A DNA stretch of 64,000 nucleotides from Gnetum montanum (taxonomy: Eukaryota; Streptophyta; Gnetopsida; Gnetales; Gnetaceae): assembly GCA_015680685.1 (NCBI GenBank), contig MNCI01026259.1:116019-180018 (forward strand), read 5' to 3'. Below, piece after piece: positions 10,800 to 22,875 of the stretch. The notes below the pieces were generated by a model that searched no databases, was not told the origin of the DNA, and worked only from the letters and a program-made list of their open reading frames with translations. How positions within the stretch are numbered: position 1 is the stretch's first letter; each line of letters begins with the position of its first letter. Made by a program: the position numbers and the translations under genes.

Positions 10800-12690
10800 A
10801 AGTGGCACCTATTTGACAAAGTTAATATGCATGAATGAGAAAAAGCAATCGAATGAATTTTGCTTAAGCATGCATGTAAATAGCTATGGGAGGTAAACAT
10901 GTTTGTGCCAATTTTAGGCCTCGATAGGCCATGTGTGTGCCATTTTTAGATCTTAGTAGACTAAGAATGCACAAAACATGCTATTCTGGGGAGGGCCAAT
11001 CATGCTCGGGGAGTGGAATTAAATTACGTGCTTGCAGGGTAGTGAAAAATCATGTTTTTGGGCTCAATATGGTTAACTACACTCTCACACAACTATGCTC
11101 TTCATTGGGCATTTGGTGGAAAGCATAGTCCCAGGTTGGTAGGTCATTAAATGACCTTGGAAGGGTATATAGACATGGTTTTACCATGGTAGCTTGTCGT
11201 TTTTTCCATTTCACTATGATATTGGGAGTGTAGTCTTATTGCTGCTTCTATCTTTACCATCAATGGAGAGAGTTGTTGGGGGAAGATCATGCACTAGAGC
11301 ACATGCACTCACCCAAGGTTGGTAAACATTGCTAAGGGGGAGAGGACACTGAGCCACCTATTGCAAGCACATGTGGAGGGGAGGAGGTTGTTCGCATTAC
11401 CTAGGTACTCTAACTATACTTTCCTCCTTTATTCTTGTTTTTATTTTTATTTTTTTGCAATTTTTGGAGGGATTCAGGGCTTTAGGGAGTGTAGTCCCAT
11501 AGTGCCACCTATGTGCCAGCTATAGTGGTGGTCATCATGGTTGTGTGCTACCAAGGCATAGGGCAAGGATGAGAGATACCGTTTCGCATTGTTGCATTTT
11601 CTTTCTTACATCATCCCCCTTTTTTCATGCTTAGGGTCTCTAAGGCCTCATAGATCATGCTCTGCAACATGGACTTAGAGGATATAACTGGCATCTGCAT
11701 TGGGATTTTTTCATTTTTTTTCTATTTTTTTTCACAGCTACATAATATTAGGGCCTTGCACATTACACACTACTGTGTGGCTGCAAGGACCATGGCTACC
11801 AGTGCATATTGTAGTGCGACTATGGGGGGCTGCATCTATGATTGTGTGTCACATTATTTTTTATTTGTTTGTTTTTTTATGTGTTGGTGGATGTAGGCTT
11901 TAGGGTTATGGCTACCAACGTGCATTTGAGTTTTTGTTTCTTTTTCTTGTTTTTTCTTTGTTTAGGTTTTATCCTTTCCTTGTTTCATGTAGTGTGGGGC
12001 TTAGGGCCTTGCGCACTATGCACCATGCCATGACCATAGGAGCTGTGATTACCATTGCACTCCACATAGCATGACTGCTATCAATGGTTGGGGTTCTAGT
12101 AGCAGTAGGGGGCAAGACCAAAATCTATTTTCACGCTATCTTGTGTGTGTACATTTTCTCTCTCATTTTTAAAATTTTTTGCTACAGGGATAGCCCTATA
12201 GAATATGCTCTAAACTATAGGTGCAGGGCCTTTGGCACTGTGAGTGGGATTTTGGAGCTTTCAGGGCTACGCCCAAGGTTGTGCCTAGGGCGGTAGCGAT
12301 GAGGGAGAGGGAGTGTTGTAGTTGAGCCTACCCAAGGTGATGGGTATGGCACAGTGTGAGACTACACTCTCCATGACCATGGGTTAAAACTACGCTCTCT
12401 ATGCATCAAGATTTGAAGGGGTAGTTACCACAAGTGTTAGTCAAAATTTCTATTTCTTGGACTACACTCTCCACTGAGGTAGTCCAGAGTTAGAAAAAAA
12501 TTGTTAATCCTAGAAGATGTTAATCCTATGAAGTATGTTGTACCCTAGTGAGTGCTAGGCATGTCAAATGAGTTAATAAATGTCCTATACCCATGGGGCC
12601 CCTAAGTGTATTGTTAAAATTGCACATTTACTCATTTATGTTAGTAGTTGCCAAAATTGCATAGATACCAAAATTTGCATCTATTGCGTA
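10800..12690 (+). other. Leader-like region before the opposite-strand gene in B
   Basis: About 10890-11000 holds units like the B minisatellite. At 11165-11172 GGTATATA is a TATA-box candidate on the + strand. Between 11420 and 12300 come T-rich blocks alternating with related GC-richer blocks ('gggcctt(g/a)g(c)gcac ... accatg'), a degenerate long-unit repeat with about 4-5 members. Small open frames in the T-rich parts (11657-12296) look like composition effects. At 12360-12490 copies of the LTR motif 'actacactctcca' recur. I see no Tat coding domain here. Confidence 0.45.
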
Positions 12691-12699
12691 TGTATTAAT

Positions 12700-15600
12700 G
12701 CTTTGCTTGTTGCTTGATAATTGTAAGGTACTACTGAAGCCTATTTTAATCATAGTTGAGCTTGTGGGAATCTTGTGTTGCATGAGAAAACCTATTCGAA
12801 ACACCCCTACATCAAATATGTGTGTGAACCATTAGGCAGTGTGGTTCCAACTAGAAGCCTAGGAGCTCCTGAAGTACCTATTACAGCAGTTCAGTGTGAT
12901 CATGTGGTCACACTTGGTGGTTGATGTTATGAGTGCTATCATCGAGATGTTGCTACTCGAGGCTAACTAGAGCATTTTGAAGTTCATCTTAGATGAGTTT
13001 GCTGCTAATGTGGATGAGGTAGGAGGCTCAAGCAGAGGTCCTAGGGGAATTCATCAATTATCCAGAGTATGGTACATGACAAGGCTTACTTGTTATAACA
13101 AGAGAAACATCCTTTTTGTCACATAGTAGTTGTATACTCTATTCCAGAATCCACTTGGAACCATCTATTGCGTTGAAGGGTAAGTGCTTCTATGGCTTAT
13201 GGAGTGTCTTTTACTACTTTCTGATGTTAAATTACTAATGGTTCCATGGTTAATTACTAAGTTTAGAGTTGATAAAGATGGATTGCATGATGATCTAGAT
13301 GCTCTGGCCTTAACCCATACTACCTTAGAGGTTTTCTAATCTAGCATGAACATTCAGGTAGTCATGATTGAGTAGATGGGATATAATCTGGAGACTTATA
13401 TCTCCCATCACCTAAAGGCATATGAGCGATGTAGGATCCATGGCTAGTTAGATGAGGAGTGGGTTGCTGGTAAGATTAACTCTAAGGAGGTGTTTGTAGC
13501 ACCACCCCATATCGCATTCCATTTGTACCATGTGTGTATCTATGTTTTGGCTCATGTGCTTGCGTATATGCCCTTCAGTTTGTCTTATTTGCATGATGAA
13601 ATGATAACCTTATCTTGCTTTGTATTGGTGCAGTGGTTACCTCAGTTGAGGTGATGATGGTCACCATAGGTCACACAAAGGCCACACAAAGGCCACACCC
13701 ATCATGAAATATAGGGACATGGAAGGTGCACAACACTATCTATTCCAAAAAGTGCTAGATGCGTTGACATCTCTACTCATGTGTGCTAGGTTAATGGACC
13801 TATTCTTGGCCCTTAGCCTAAGTATTCTAGTGGCTAAAATGGTTACCATCATCAAATCCTTTAGTAGCAATGTCAAGAAGTTTGTCACCCCAGTGCATGG
13901 TATGATGGTAGTGTTAGACCTCAGTGAGGCCTTCTTCAATGATCTCTTTGGCATTCCTGCTAATTTCCTGACAATTATCGATAAGGCTAACAGGGAGGTG
14001 GATCACAGAGAGGAAATAGAGAACTGGTTATAGGCCACTTAATCTCACAAAGGCATATCGATCAATGATGTGTAGATTCCTAAGGTGTAGGAGCTCTACC
14101 CTCTATTCTACGCTCGTGCCTTTCCAAAGCTACTTTTTCAAGGAAAGATCCTAGGGGTGGAATAGGCACAGGTGATGAAGGAGGTGATGCTAGAGGGTAC
14201 AAGGTTTAATTGGGCCATGTACATAGCCATTGGTCTATATGTAGAGATTTCTTAGCTTCGATTCAACCTTCAAGCTATGTCCCATGTCCACTTCACATTC
14301 TTTGTAGGATACCTACAAAGGTTTGCAAAGCTTCTAGTTGTGCGTGATGATGGACAATGGATGGTGTAGGATCATGAGCAGCTATCTTGACCATGGGTCA
14401 AACATATGTTTTTGACCACACGTGTGTAGGACCCTCTAGAGAAGATTGATGAGTTGTTATCAATAACGACCAAGGTTCTTGTGGGACACTCACATTATTC
14501 ATGCGATAGTATGGTTGAGGGCCTTCTAGTTGGCACTGAGGATGTGAGTAAGGAAAATCGCTACATAGTAGAGATGGTGGGGCTATCTAAGGCCAAGATT
14601 AATAGGTTGTGTCCTCAAAATGGAAGTTTCCCCTAAGATTAGGAAGCCAAGCAGCAAAAAGATCTACATTAAGCTACAAAGCTTGCATGCAGATATTGCA
14701 AGTTATTATGTTTAGATTCTTAGCTACCTTAGGTGCATTTTTATGTTTTTCTTTTGTGCTATAATGTTAACTAGATAATGATCTGCTATACATGTGCTAA
14801 TCATAGAAAAAGAAGAGAAGGATGCAAGAGCAATGATTAAGGCAACATTAAAGGAAGCCCCTCCTTAGGTTGAAGAGAAAGTAGCTCATGGAGATGAGCT
14901 TCGTGAGGTAGTAGAGGTCCTCTGGTAGTTGGAGGAAGAGGGGTTGCTCTACCTTGATAGGGGTGATTTTGACACTTTTTTTGATGGTATGCAACTAGGT
15001 GAGTCCCCTGCACTCATGCTTGAGGGCTTGCTAGGTAATCTATTTTTATTGCCATCTGTCTTCCCTTATTTACTTTGGCATACTGAGTTGTGTTAGGTCA
15101 TGTGCTAATTACATCATTGTATTGCAGTGTTAGATATTCCCACTAGTGGTCCTACATCTACCTATTGCATGGAGCAATGAGTAGAGATGCTGGATAAACT
15201 TCACTTCATGGAAGGTATTGTTGAAGACATGGTGGACTATTTACTACAAGTAAACCTAGAGCTAGGTATGCATGCAATGCTATTTCACTTTATGCTATCC
15301 TACTTGTTGCTTAAATACTTAGTTTTTGGTTCAGATTGGTTGGTTGTTATATGCTTATAGGTCCTAAGCTACAGTGGGATTTGAGCAAGGTGGCAAGGGT
15401 GGACACTCTACCTAACCTTCCTTCTGAAGTTGATCAAGTGTTTTGCCACATTTATGAGACATCTAACAAGTGCATGCTTTTGTGTGCAAAGTTGTTATGG
15501 GTCTGCAGGTGCTCTAATGAGCACCTATGGAAACACATGCATGAACTACAAGAGAGGGTGACTAGCTAGGATGAGAAGATCAAGGATATTCAATCCAAAT

Positions 15601-16330
15601 ATGACTTCATAGTGGCTAGATTGCGAGGAGATGGCATGTAGCATACCTCTATGATTGAGTATGCCAGGTATTGGACAACTCTCAGAGGTAAGAATGAAGC
15701 CACATGGAATTTGGTAGAGTCGTAGCTCTAGATATATTTTCTTGATTAGAAGAATTAGGATTGAAAGAATTATAGCACAAAGGTTTATCGGTGGGGACAA
15801 ATGTAGAAGAATCATAAGCATTAGTATAAGTGGAAGTGCGACGCATACCTTTGATGGTACAAAGAAGAGTCTATTAAATGTCATTGCCTTGAGATGTTTC
15901 TTGATGTGATTGGTGGAAAGTAGACGTATGACTTGTTCATGTAGTGCATGGTTGTAAGTGACTCTCCTGAAAGACAGATCGTCACCCCCTCCGGAGAGGT
16001 CTCTTCTGCCACGTTTTCCATGGAGCCACTTACATGGACTACCATGGATAAAGAAAAGACCCTTGAAGGTATTGAGTTTGGCCAAGAAGACTAGATGAAA
16101 CTTTCTAAAGCTAAGATCCTTCACTGCTTCAAGGCTAGCCTTGGAAAGTTACCTCTAGAACTCACTGATGTGGGACCCTCCTAGTTTAGTTTTTGCTACA
16201 TTAGTTTTTTATGCTTTTTATGTTTTAAGTTAGCTCATGTAATGCATGCTTGCTTACTAATCATGCATATTTGTCAATGGTTGTCGTAGGTACCAAGCAA
16301 TTCTGCAAGCCCTAGTGACCTAGTAAAGGA
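12700..16330 (+). pseudogene. Opposite-strand, intron-containing gene remnant inside element B
   Basis: A + strand coding region inside a - strand retrotransposon. Coding segments: 13265-13510 (YNLETYISHHLKAYERC, DEEWVAGKI); 13700-14640, a 300-residue stretch open apart from TAG codons (FNDLFGIPANFL, FNWAMYIAIGL, FFVGYLQRFAKLL); about 14807-15034; 15128-15265; and 15335-16190, rich in charged and coiled-coil-like sequence (NEHLWKHMHELQERV, DEKIKDIQSKYDF). Between them lie plausible introns: GTAAGT at 13180, CAG at 13631-13633, 14640-14806 ending ATAG, 15035-15127 (GTAATC...TTGCAG) and 15266-15334 (GTATGC...TTCAG). The 15035-15127 intron preserves phase. I do not recognise the family. It could be an extra element ORF or a captured host gene. 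It is dead now, with stops and at least two frameshifts. Confidence 0.6.
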
Positions 16331-16539
16331 AGTAGAGCCTCCATCCCCACCTAGTGCTACTTGTTGAACATGACTAGATGTATCTCCCAGTGGGCTTTTT
16401 TGTTACATTTTTGCTATGTGATGCTATTCATGCTATGTATTTCTATTCATATTACATTTGCTATGGATGATTATTTGCTAAGTGTAATGTGAAAAATTTT
16501 ATCCCTATATGATGATTTTATTACATTTGCTAGGAGTAT

Positions 16540-16900
16540 GCAAGTCTAGGCCTTTGCGAACCATAGCGATACTGGGCCTTTGCGAGCCATAGCGATACTG
16601 GGCCATTGCGATCCATAGTCAGTCTATTGTCAGTTTAAAGTCTTGATGGGCCCCATGTTAGTTTAAGAACATATTGGGAGGGCCAATGTTAGTTTTTGGC
16701 CATTTTGGATCATGTGTTGCTAGTTTAAGGCTATAGCGCATCATGGAGTTTCCTAGTTTAAGGCCATGGTGGGCCACAATAATAGTTTAAGGAAATTTTG
16801 GGCCTCTACAAGGGGATTAAAAAGTGATAGTTTTAGGGAATTTTGGGCTGAAGTGTTGCCAATTTAAGGACATAGTGAGCTATGCATTGCTACCTCTCTT
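16540..16900. repeat. Two minisatellites right of the opposite-strand gene
   Basis: 16548-16620: three tandem 26-bp units of the form 'ggcctttgcgagccatag' plus 'cgatact', the last shortened. About 16620-16890: 6-7 degenerate units of about 35-45 bp of the form 'gctagtttaaggccatagtg' plus 'ggcca'. The latter type also occurs at 7075-7255 and, weakly, at 10890-11000, so it brackets the foreign-strand gene and the pol part of B. Confidence 0.7.
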
Positions 16901-17173
16901 TTTGTAATTTTGGCTTTTATGATTTTTATGCATTTTGATGTTTTTCATGCATTAAAGTAATAACTACAAAAGTGTAAACGAAAAAAAAATGCATAAACAA
17001 AGTGGATGAATGCATAAACTAAGCAAATAAATGCATAATCTAAGTAATCAAGCTAAATGCAAATAACATGCTATTGTGCTAATCTAATGCAACATAAGCA
17101 GAGAGTAAGGTACATGGTACGTAGAAGTGAATAGAGGGTAGGCACATAGCGCATTTTGAACTAAGGGGACACC
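16901..17173. other. AT-rich spacer in element B
   Basis: Contains an A-run (about 16981-16990) and several 'aaatgcataa' repeats about 20 bp apart (16990-17060). No coding signal. It lies between protease and the opposite-strand gene. Confidence 0.4.
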
Positions 17174-17900
17174 TTAGTCATGTAGTTTCTTTCTAACCCA
17201 GTGTAGGTTAGGAGGCACATAGGGCCTAGATTGCACTACCCAATATTCCTCACGACCTTTGCTTGCTATGTTAAAGGGCAACTCTACCCAAAGGGCATCC
17301 TCCAGGAGGTCATTGGCTTCTATTGCTTTTTTGAGTGGGTTCACCTCATGCATTTCATTATCTACCATAGGGGCATCATCAGGAAACTTAACCTTTGACC
17401 CTTGCTCCATATCTATGTTGTTGATGGCCAAAGGAGCAGCATTATCACTGTGGATGATAACTTCACCACCTTTGTATAGGAGGTGGATCTCTTGATGAAT
17501 CAGAGAGGAGATAGCTCATAAATGGGCCAGCCAAGGTCTGTCCAATATCAAGTTAAAGCCCAGCATCTCTTTAATGATAATGAATTTTGTAGTGGTAGGG
17601 AATTGCTCCCTTATTACAAAAGCTATAGTTACGATGCCCTTGATGACAACACATGATCCATTGAAGGATTTTAAGCATGAGGTTTTTGTTGGCTTGATTT
17701 GGACTATGATGCCTAGCTTGTCTATGATAGTGTATGGTATTATGTTTGTGGCTGGTTCGTCATTGATGTGCACTCTACAAATCTTGCATTATCCAATGCA
17801 TATGGTAATAAACACTGGAGTCATTATGACCTTATCCCTCTCGGGATTGACCTTAATTGCTTCATTATAAAATGCTAGGGATGTGGAACTCAATTACTAT
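17174..17900 (-). pseudogene. Element B protease and downstream linker remnant
   Basis: On the - strand, 17773-17516 is open and shows a Tat-type aspartic protease: NIIPYTIIDKLG, FNGSCVVIKGIV, then FNLILDRPWLAHL, the ILGRPW-type motif with Gly changed to Asp. The active-site triplet lies in the damaged part just before it (NDEPATN). The frame at 17431-17174 continues the same direction as an acidic linker. RT is expected next but starts only at 10790, more than 6 kb away. Confidence 0.7.
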
Positions 17901-17999
17901 GGTGCAAGGGACAACATCACTATATGGATGGAGTTATCATCTATAGGGATGTCCTCTGTAACAAGAATGGAGGTCAACATCTACACCAGTGCTTCATGA

Positions 18000-20930
18000 T
18001 GGGCAGATGAGGTCATGATCAGGTTGTACAAGCTTAATGTTGTATTTTTCTATTTGAGCGCTTGTTTGACCTGAGCTAGCACATCCAAAAAGTCCTTACC
18101 ATTGACCATGTTTTTGTTGGCCTTAACTTTCTTCTTGCATCCTAGGAGATGGATTTCTCATGAAGGCAACTTGGGCTTTGTTTGCTTGGCCTACTTAGGG
18201 GCCTCAATGCTCCCTTACGATTTTCTTATTGTGGCCTCTTTGGTTGGTTTGGCCATAGGGACCATAGACATGAGAACTAGTTTTGGTGGACCCAATGCTC
18301 TTTGGTCTTGATGTTGCCTAATCATTTTATTTATGAGATGCTCATTAGGTCTCCTATGTTGCCACCTCGAGGGCCTACCAGTGCTGCCAATGGGGTTGTC
18401 CCTTAGGAAGGAAGGCACCAATGCATTGGCTATCACTAGGCTTCGAACAGGTGAGGGGCTAGCATGTTGTGGCACCCTCATGATGAAGGATGGCTAAGCA
18501 GTTGTTGTTGATGCAACATGTTGAAAAACCCTAATTATGAAGGGCATTGTGTGTGCTTGAGGTGACCCTCTAATAATGAAAGAGGGCCTCAAACTCTTGG
18601 GGTTCAAGGAAACCCTTTCACTACCAGAGGGCACTCAGATCACGAATGGTTGTTACACTAGTTCTAGGTCATCATTAATGTTGATAGCACTTATGACATA
18701 ACTGGTGTCATCTGTGGTTAGAGGGTCATTGTACACCCTCATGGACTAGTTCTGAGGCCTAACTAGGTTTGTAGTGTTAAGCATCAACTCACCTTTATCG
18801 ATCATCCTTTGCATATCATCTTGCAAATCTAGGTAAAATTCCATGCTATGTTAGAGCAACTAGTGGTAATGATAGAATTAGTCTAGCCTAAAATGTCTTG
18901 GGACTGGGGACTAGTTTGGCACCACTAAAGTAGGGTTTCTTAGCAACTCGTAGTATCTATCATGTTTTTCATGGGCATCCTTAGAAATTTTTTTGTATTG
19001 GATGTGTCTAGCTTTTAATAGGTGTTCTAGTAGCTCTAAGGGTTTTAACAACAATGGGGTATACTTAGAGTGATCGTTGTGCTCAAAGTTGAGCCTTTAA
19101 AAAACTTACGTTGTGGCCACTAAGGATGTAGGTTGGTTGGTTGCCTTGGTGCTAGAGTTGGAAACTTTGTTGTTAGTTGGGACTTTGGGCTACCTGGCCA
19201 TCAACCTCCAATTGGTTACTTTAGCCTTCTTGGCTATAGTTACCATCATTGCATTCTACTTTCCCTTTTCCTTATCTCTCTTTGCATGATGGTTTTTGTA
19301 GGCCACATAGGCCAAGTCCTTGCTAGCTTCTACCACATCTTCTATGCTTTTGGTTTGAGAAAAGGCTTGGCTTAGGGAATGAAAGCCTAGGTAATACAGC
19401 TTAGACTTTATAAAGTCATTAACTATACCCTTAAAAATGGCTAAGAGGTGTGTTTCAACTATTAGCTCCCATATTTAATTTAATGAGGCACTCCAACATT
19501 AGATGAATTTCTGCACAAGCTTTAGGTGGCCCTACTTGACTTGCATTAGTTGGTCCAAGGTTGTCTTTGGTATCAAATTATATTTGAAGTGCATTACAAA
19601 TTAGCTCAAGAGGTCCTACAAAAAGAAGATAGAGCTTCTAGGCAATGGCTAGTACTAATCTAATGCTTTGCTAGTCAGCAACATGGTGAACACATGCATG
19701 AAGGGATGCAACCATGCTTGCAACATTAGGTACTCTAACCTAAATGTGACTAGATGTACATTGGGGTCTCCCTCACCATTGTATTTGATGAATTGTGGTA
19801 CTAAAACCCCACTTGGAAGGGTTAGAGGTAGGACCATAGGATTTATAGGATCATCCTGGTAGAAGTCCACCACTTTGATAGTTTTGAAGGAGGTGGCTTT
19901 GACTTACTTCACCTTTTCTATCAAGTGTTGGATCATTTGGAATGCTTGGTCTAAGTTTTGAGATGCTTTAGTTGGTTGTGCTAACTATGTTATCTACTAT
20001 TGGATTAGATGTGGGGTCCATGGCCTAGTTGCAGGTTGCAGAACCATGCAATGAGCTTAATACATTGGCCATACTTTAGGGGTAATGATTTGGGTAGGCA
20101 ACACATGCCTGGGTTCGACTGATGCTAGGGATGCTAACAAAACAGGTAGGACGTAGTATGCTTGAGTTGTTTGAGGCCTAGAGATAGGCCTTGCATGGAT
20201 GTATGGTTGAGCTGATAAGGTTGCTATAGGTAGAGATGACTAAATGGATTCCAATGATACCACAAAGGGCAAGTCAAGGGGAGCTGTTACATCATAATGT
20301 TTATGTTGTGTTTGATGTGTTGCTATTAAATGTGTTAACATAGGCCTAGTGGAGTGGGAAGGTGATGTTGGGGATATGACTATCTCAAGGAAGATGGGTG
20401 AATGAGACTATGGGGGAGCTAGACTAGGGACAACTCATTAGAAGACAACGTGGATAGAGCCCTTGTGCTTGGAGTAGGCTTCAAACTCATCCTCTTCCTT
20501 CTGTAAGGCTTCCTCATAGTTTGTTCCTACATTGTGCTCGCCTGCTCGGATGAGCTAGGCTAGTAGCTGATGGTAGGGATCTATGAGTGGGATGATATTG
20601 AATGAGGAGGGGATATACTCCCATCCATCCTAATGGATCATCTCATAGTTTCATTGTGCCTGCATGTCAGGGTGGTTTATAGATAACCTTGCTTGGATAT
20701 TTGTGCATATGAAGTTGTATTGCTCATTACATAGCATGGGGTATTTTGGGGCTTAACCATATAACCTAAGGGATCACCTTTGTCCTACCATTATGAGACT
20801 CCTAAGGTCATCAATCTTAGTCTCCTATTAGATGGGCAAGATGTCAAGTGCATTCAAGATTGACATTGAAGATTTATCTGGGCTCATGGCCATAGATCAA
20901 GTTGTAAAAGGGAAATGTAAAGGTTGCTAG
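18000..20930 (-). pseudogene. gag: Element B gag remnant
   Basis: Read leftward, the capsid-like part at 19873-19450 shows FIKYNGEGDPNVHLVTFR (the Tat 'F..Y.G..DP..HL..F' signature), then a helical stretch with FLQDLLSQFVMHF-like and LDQLMQVKQGHLKL-like blocks once TAG is read as Gln. A basic linker (18481-18215, RRPSRWQHRRPNEH) separates it from protease. The N-terminal part (19880-20930) is poorly conserved. Many TAG stops. Confidence 0.75.
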
Positions 20931-21395
20931 TTGTGAAATACTATGGACTACACTAAAAATAATTGTCCCAACTAACACCACTAACTACACTATCCATGAG
21001 AGAGCTAACTATAGTCTTTACACTGGAGAGTGGACAATGCTAACTACACTCTCTACGCTGGAGAGCGGACTACGCTGACTACATTCTCTACACAGGAGAG
21101 TGAACTACGTTGACTATGCTAGAGATGACTATGCTCAAATTGAAGAGAATGGGAACTTAGCAATAGTGGAAGCGATTGTGATTTGGGTTGCTACGTGGGG
21201 TCCCAAGGAAACTAACTATAGGGTCCAATCTACACCAACAGGTTAATAGACAATGCCTATTTTGGCCTAAGATTTAGCTACTGCTACGTGTGTAGTAGGT
21301 CCACAGGGGTGTTAAGGTCTATGTTGGCCCGAAGTAAGAAATTGCAATGTAGAAAGAATGTGAGACAATCACAACGGAGGCCAAAAAAGTGATTT
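20931..21395 (-). other. Element B leader with scattered LTR repeat motifs
   Basis: About 20940-21130 holds five to six copies of 'gctaactacactctctac' / 'ggagagcggactacgctgac' motifs, the same core as the LTR tandem repeat. The rest has no recognisable feature. Confidence 0.5.
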
Positions 21396-21414
21396 GGCCC
21401 CCCTTCTAGTGCCA
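21396..21414 (-). promoter_or_regulatory. Element B primer-binding site
   Basis: On the - strand the sequence after the LTR end reads TTTTTGGCACTAGAAGGGGG. The TGGCAC...GGGG layout, a few nt from the LTR, is what a tRNA primer site of a Tat-type element looks like. I cannot assign the tRNA with certainty. Confidence 0.6.
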
Positions 21415-21419
21415 AAAAT

Positions 21420-22869
21420 TGTAATAACCAAAAATGTTAGTGGTTAGAACACCAAGGTCCATGGGCACACAGACTAACCCTGAATCCATGTGAGGGCCTA
21501 TTGGAGGTGAAGATGGGACACCCTAAATGATTTGGCCAATAGAACAGGAACTTATTAGATGCAATGGGGGTGCAGCATGGTTAGCTATGATGCTAATGCA
21601 AGATGGTGCTAAAAGTGTAGGCAATGTTGGTGGTGTTTATGATGTCAATGGTGTCAGCAGGGTGAAGCATAGTCAAGAGTTTCAGTGAGATGGACAGTGC
21701 CAATGCACAAGGACCATCGCCTGAGCATGATTAAGTGTGTCCACATATTAAAAATGGTGAGAAATGTAAACAAAGTGAAAAAAATGCAAATAAATGAAGA
21801 AAATGAAGGAGAACACCATCCAAAATGGGGGTGAATGTAGTTAACACCAAATGGGGGGGGTGTTAGAAGGTACACGATGTATAGTAGGCATAGGTGGATA
21901 GTGTAGTCATAGCCCCTAGGGTGTCTAGCCACTAAGACTAGTGTACTACTAAGGCATTCACATCTACTACATTGGCTACCATGGTGTACCATTGGTTGCA
22001 GTGTTCTACTGGGCTACAAGGGTTTGTAGTTGTCTACAACTTTTCTTCTTTGCTCATTTTCCACTATGCCTTTGGTTTTCTCTAAAGCGCTTCTTAGATT
22101 TGCCAACTCTTTGATTTTTCAACCTTAAAAACTTTGAGGATGCAAGTATTTATAGGTCTAGGGTTAGCGAAAAATGTAGGATGACTACCATGTGGTGAAG
22201 GTGATAGTTGGAACTATGCTCAATGTAGTCACTATTCATGTGGTGTACTGATGAGGCTAATGGTATTGTGCTTTTCTATGCTCTTTTAGACTATGTGGGA
22301 CTATGAAACTATGACTATGTTGCCAACCAGATGTGTGTGCTAAGAAGATCACAAAGTACCTAAAAATGAAAGCCAGAGACTATGCTCTGTGGAACTATGC
22401 TCTCCATGCTCTCATGTGGGATCAAGTGTAGTTACAATTTTTGGGTAAAAGGGGATACAAAATGGAAATATTCTCCCAACTATGCTTGTCAAAGGTGATT
22501 TGACTACATTTTAGAGCTAAACTGAGCATCATGGCTATCCTATGGAGGCTACTGGAGACTGTTCTAGCTAACTATGCTCTCTATGGAAGGTTGACTATGC
22601 TCTGGGTTAGGGGAGAGCATAGTCTCAATGCTAGTGAAATCTATGAGACAATGGATTTTGTAGACTATGCTCTTCATGAGAAGCTAACTATGCTCTCAAT
22701 TGGGGTTGAGCATGGTTTTGACAATTGGAAAAATTTGCAAAACTAGCCTTCTGCTAACTATGCTCTCCATGAGAGGCTGACTATGCTCTCAATTGGGGTT
22801 GAGCATAGTCTCGAAACTTAGTAAAAAATTGTAGTTGGGATGCCATAGTTTAGATTTGGTGGTGTTTTG
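21420..22869 (-). repeat. Element B 5' LTR
   Basis: 1450 bp, begins TGTAATAACC and ends GGTGTTTTG (CA decayed to TG). On the - strand CCTATAAATAC at about 22146-22157 is the likely TATA box; the solo LTR has the same box at 32761-32776. It carries about three units of the 94-bp tandem repeat (22570-22850). The open frame on the - strand at 21654-21992 has a counterpart in the solo LTR but reads as ordinary LTR sequence. Confidence 0.85.
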
Positions 22870-22875
22870 ATGTCC

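Larger units (their letters stand above)
4897..22869 (-). mobile_element. Element B: Tat/Ogre-like Ty3/gypsy retrotransposon
   Basis: About 18 kb, transcribed right to left. In element order: 5' LTR (22869-21420), primer site, gag, protease, a large insert with an opposite-strand gene, RT with a first RNase H, a second archaeal-type RNase H, integrase, UTR, polypurine tract and 3' LTR (5937-4897). Two RNase H domains and the RT blocks match the Tat branch (Ogre, Retand, Grande and relatives). It lies in the integrase of A. Flanks are ATGCC on the left (4892-4896) and ATGTCC on the right (22870-22875), a plausible decayed 5-bp target duplication. Confidence 0.85.

Noticed and set aside
11657-12033. 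Overlapping hydrophobic open frames
   Set aside because: They follow from poly-T stretches; no start context or similarity supports them.
15546-16124. 192-codon open frame on the - strand
   Set aside because: One of the longest frames in the window, but it lies antisense to the coiled-coil part of the + strand gene, shows no Tat domain and has composition typical of a shadow frame.
16548-16620. Short tandem units as a CRISPR array
   Set aside because: Units are head-to-tail without unique spacers and the DNA is clearly a plant retrotransposon.
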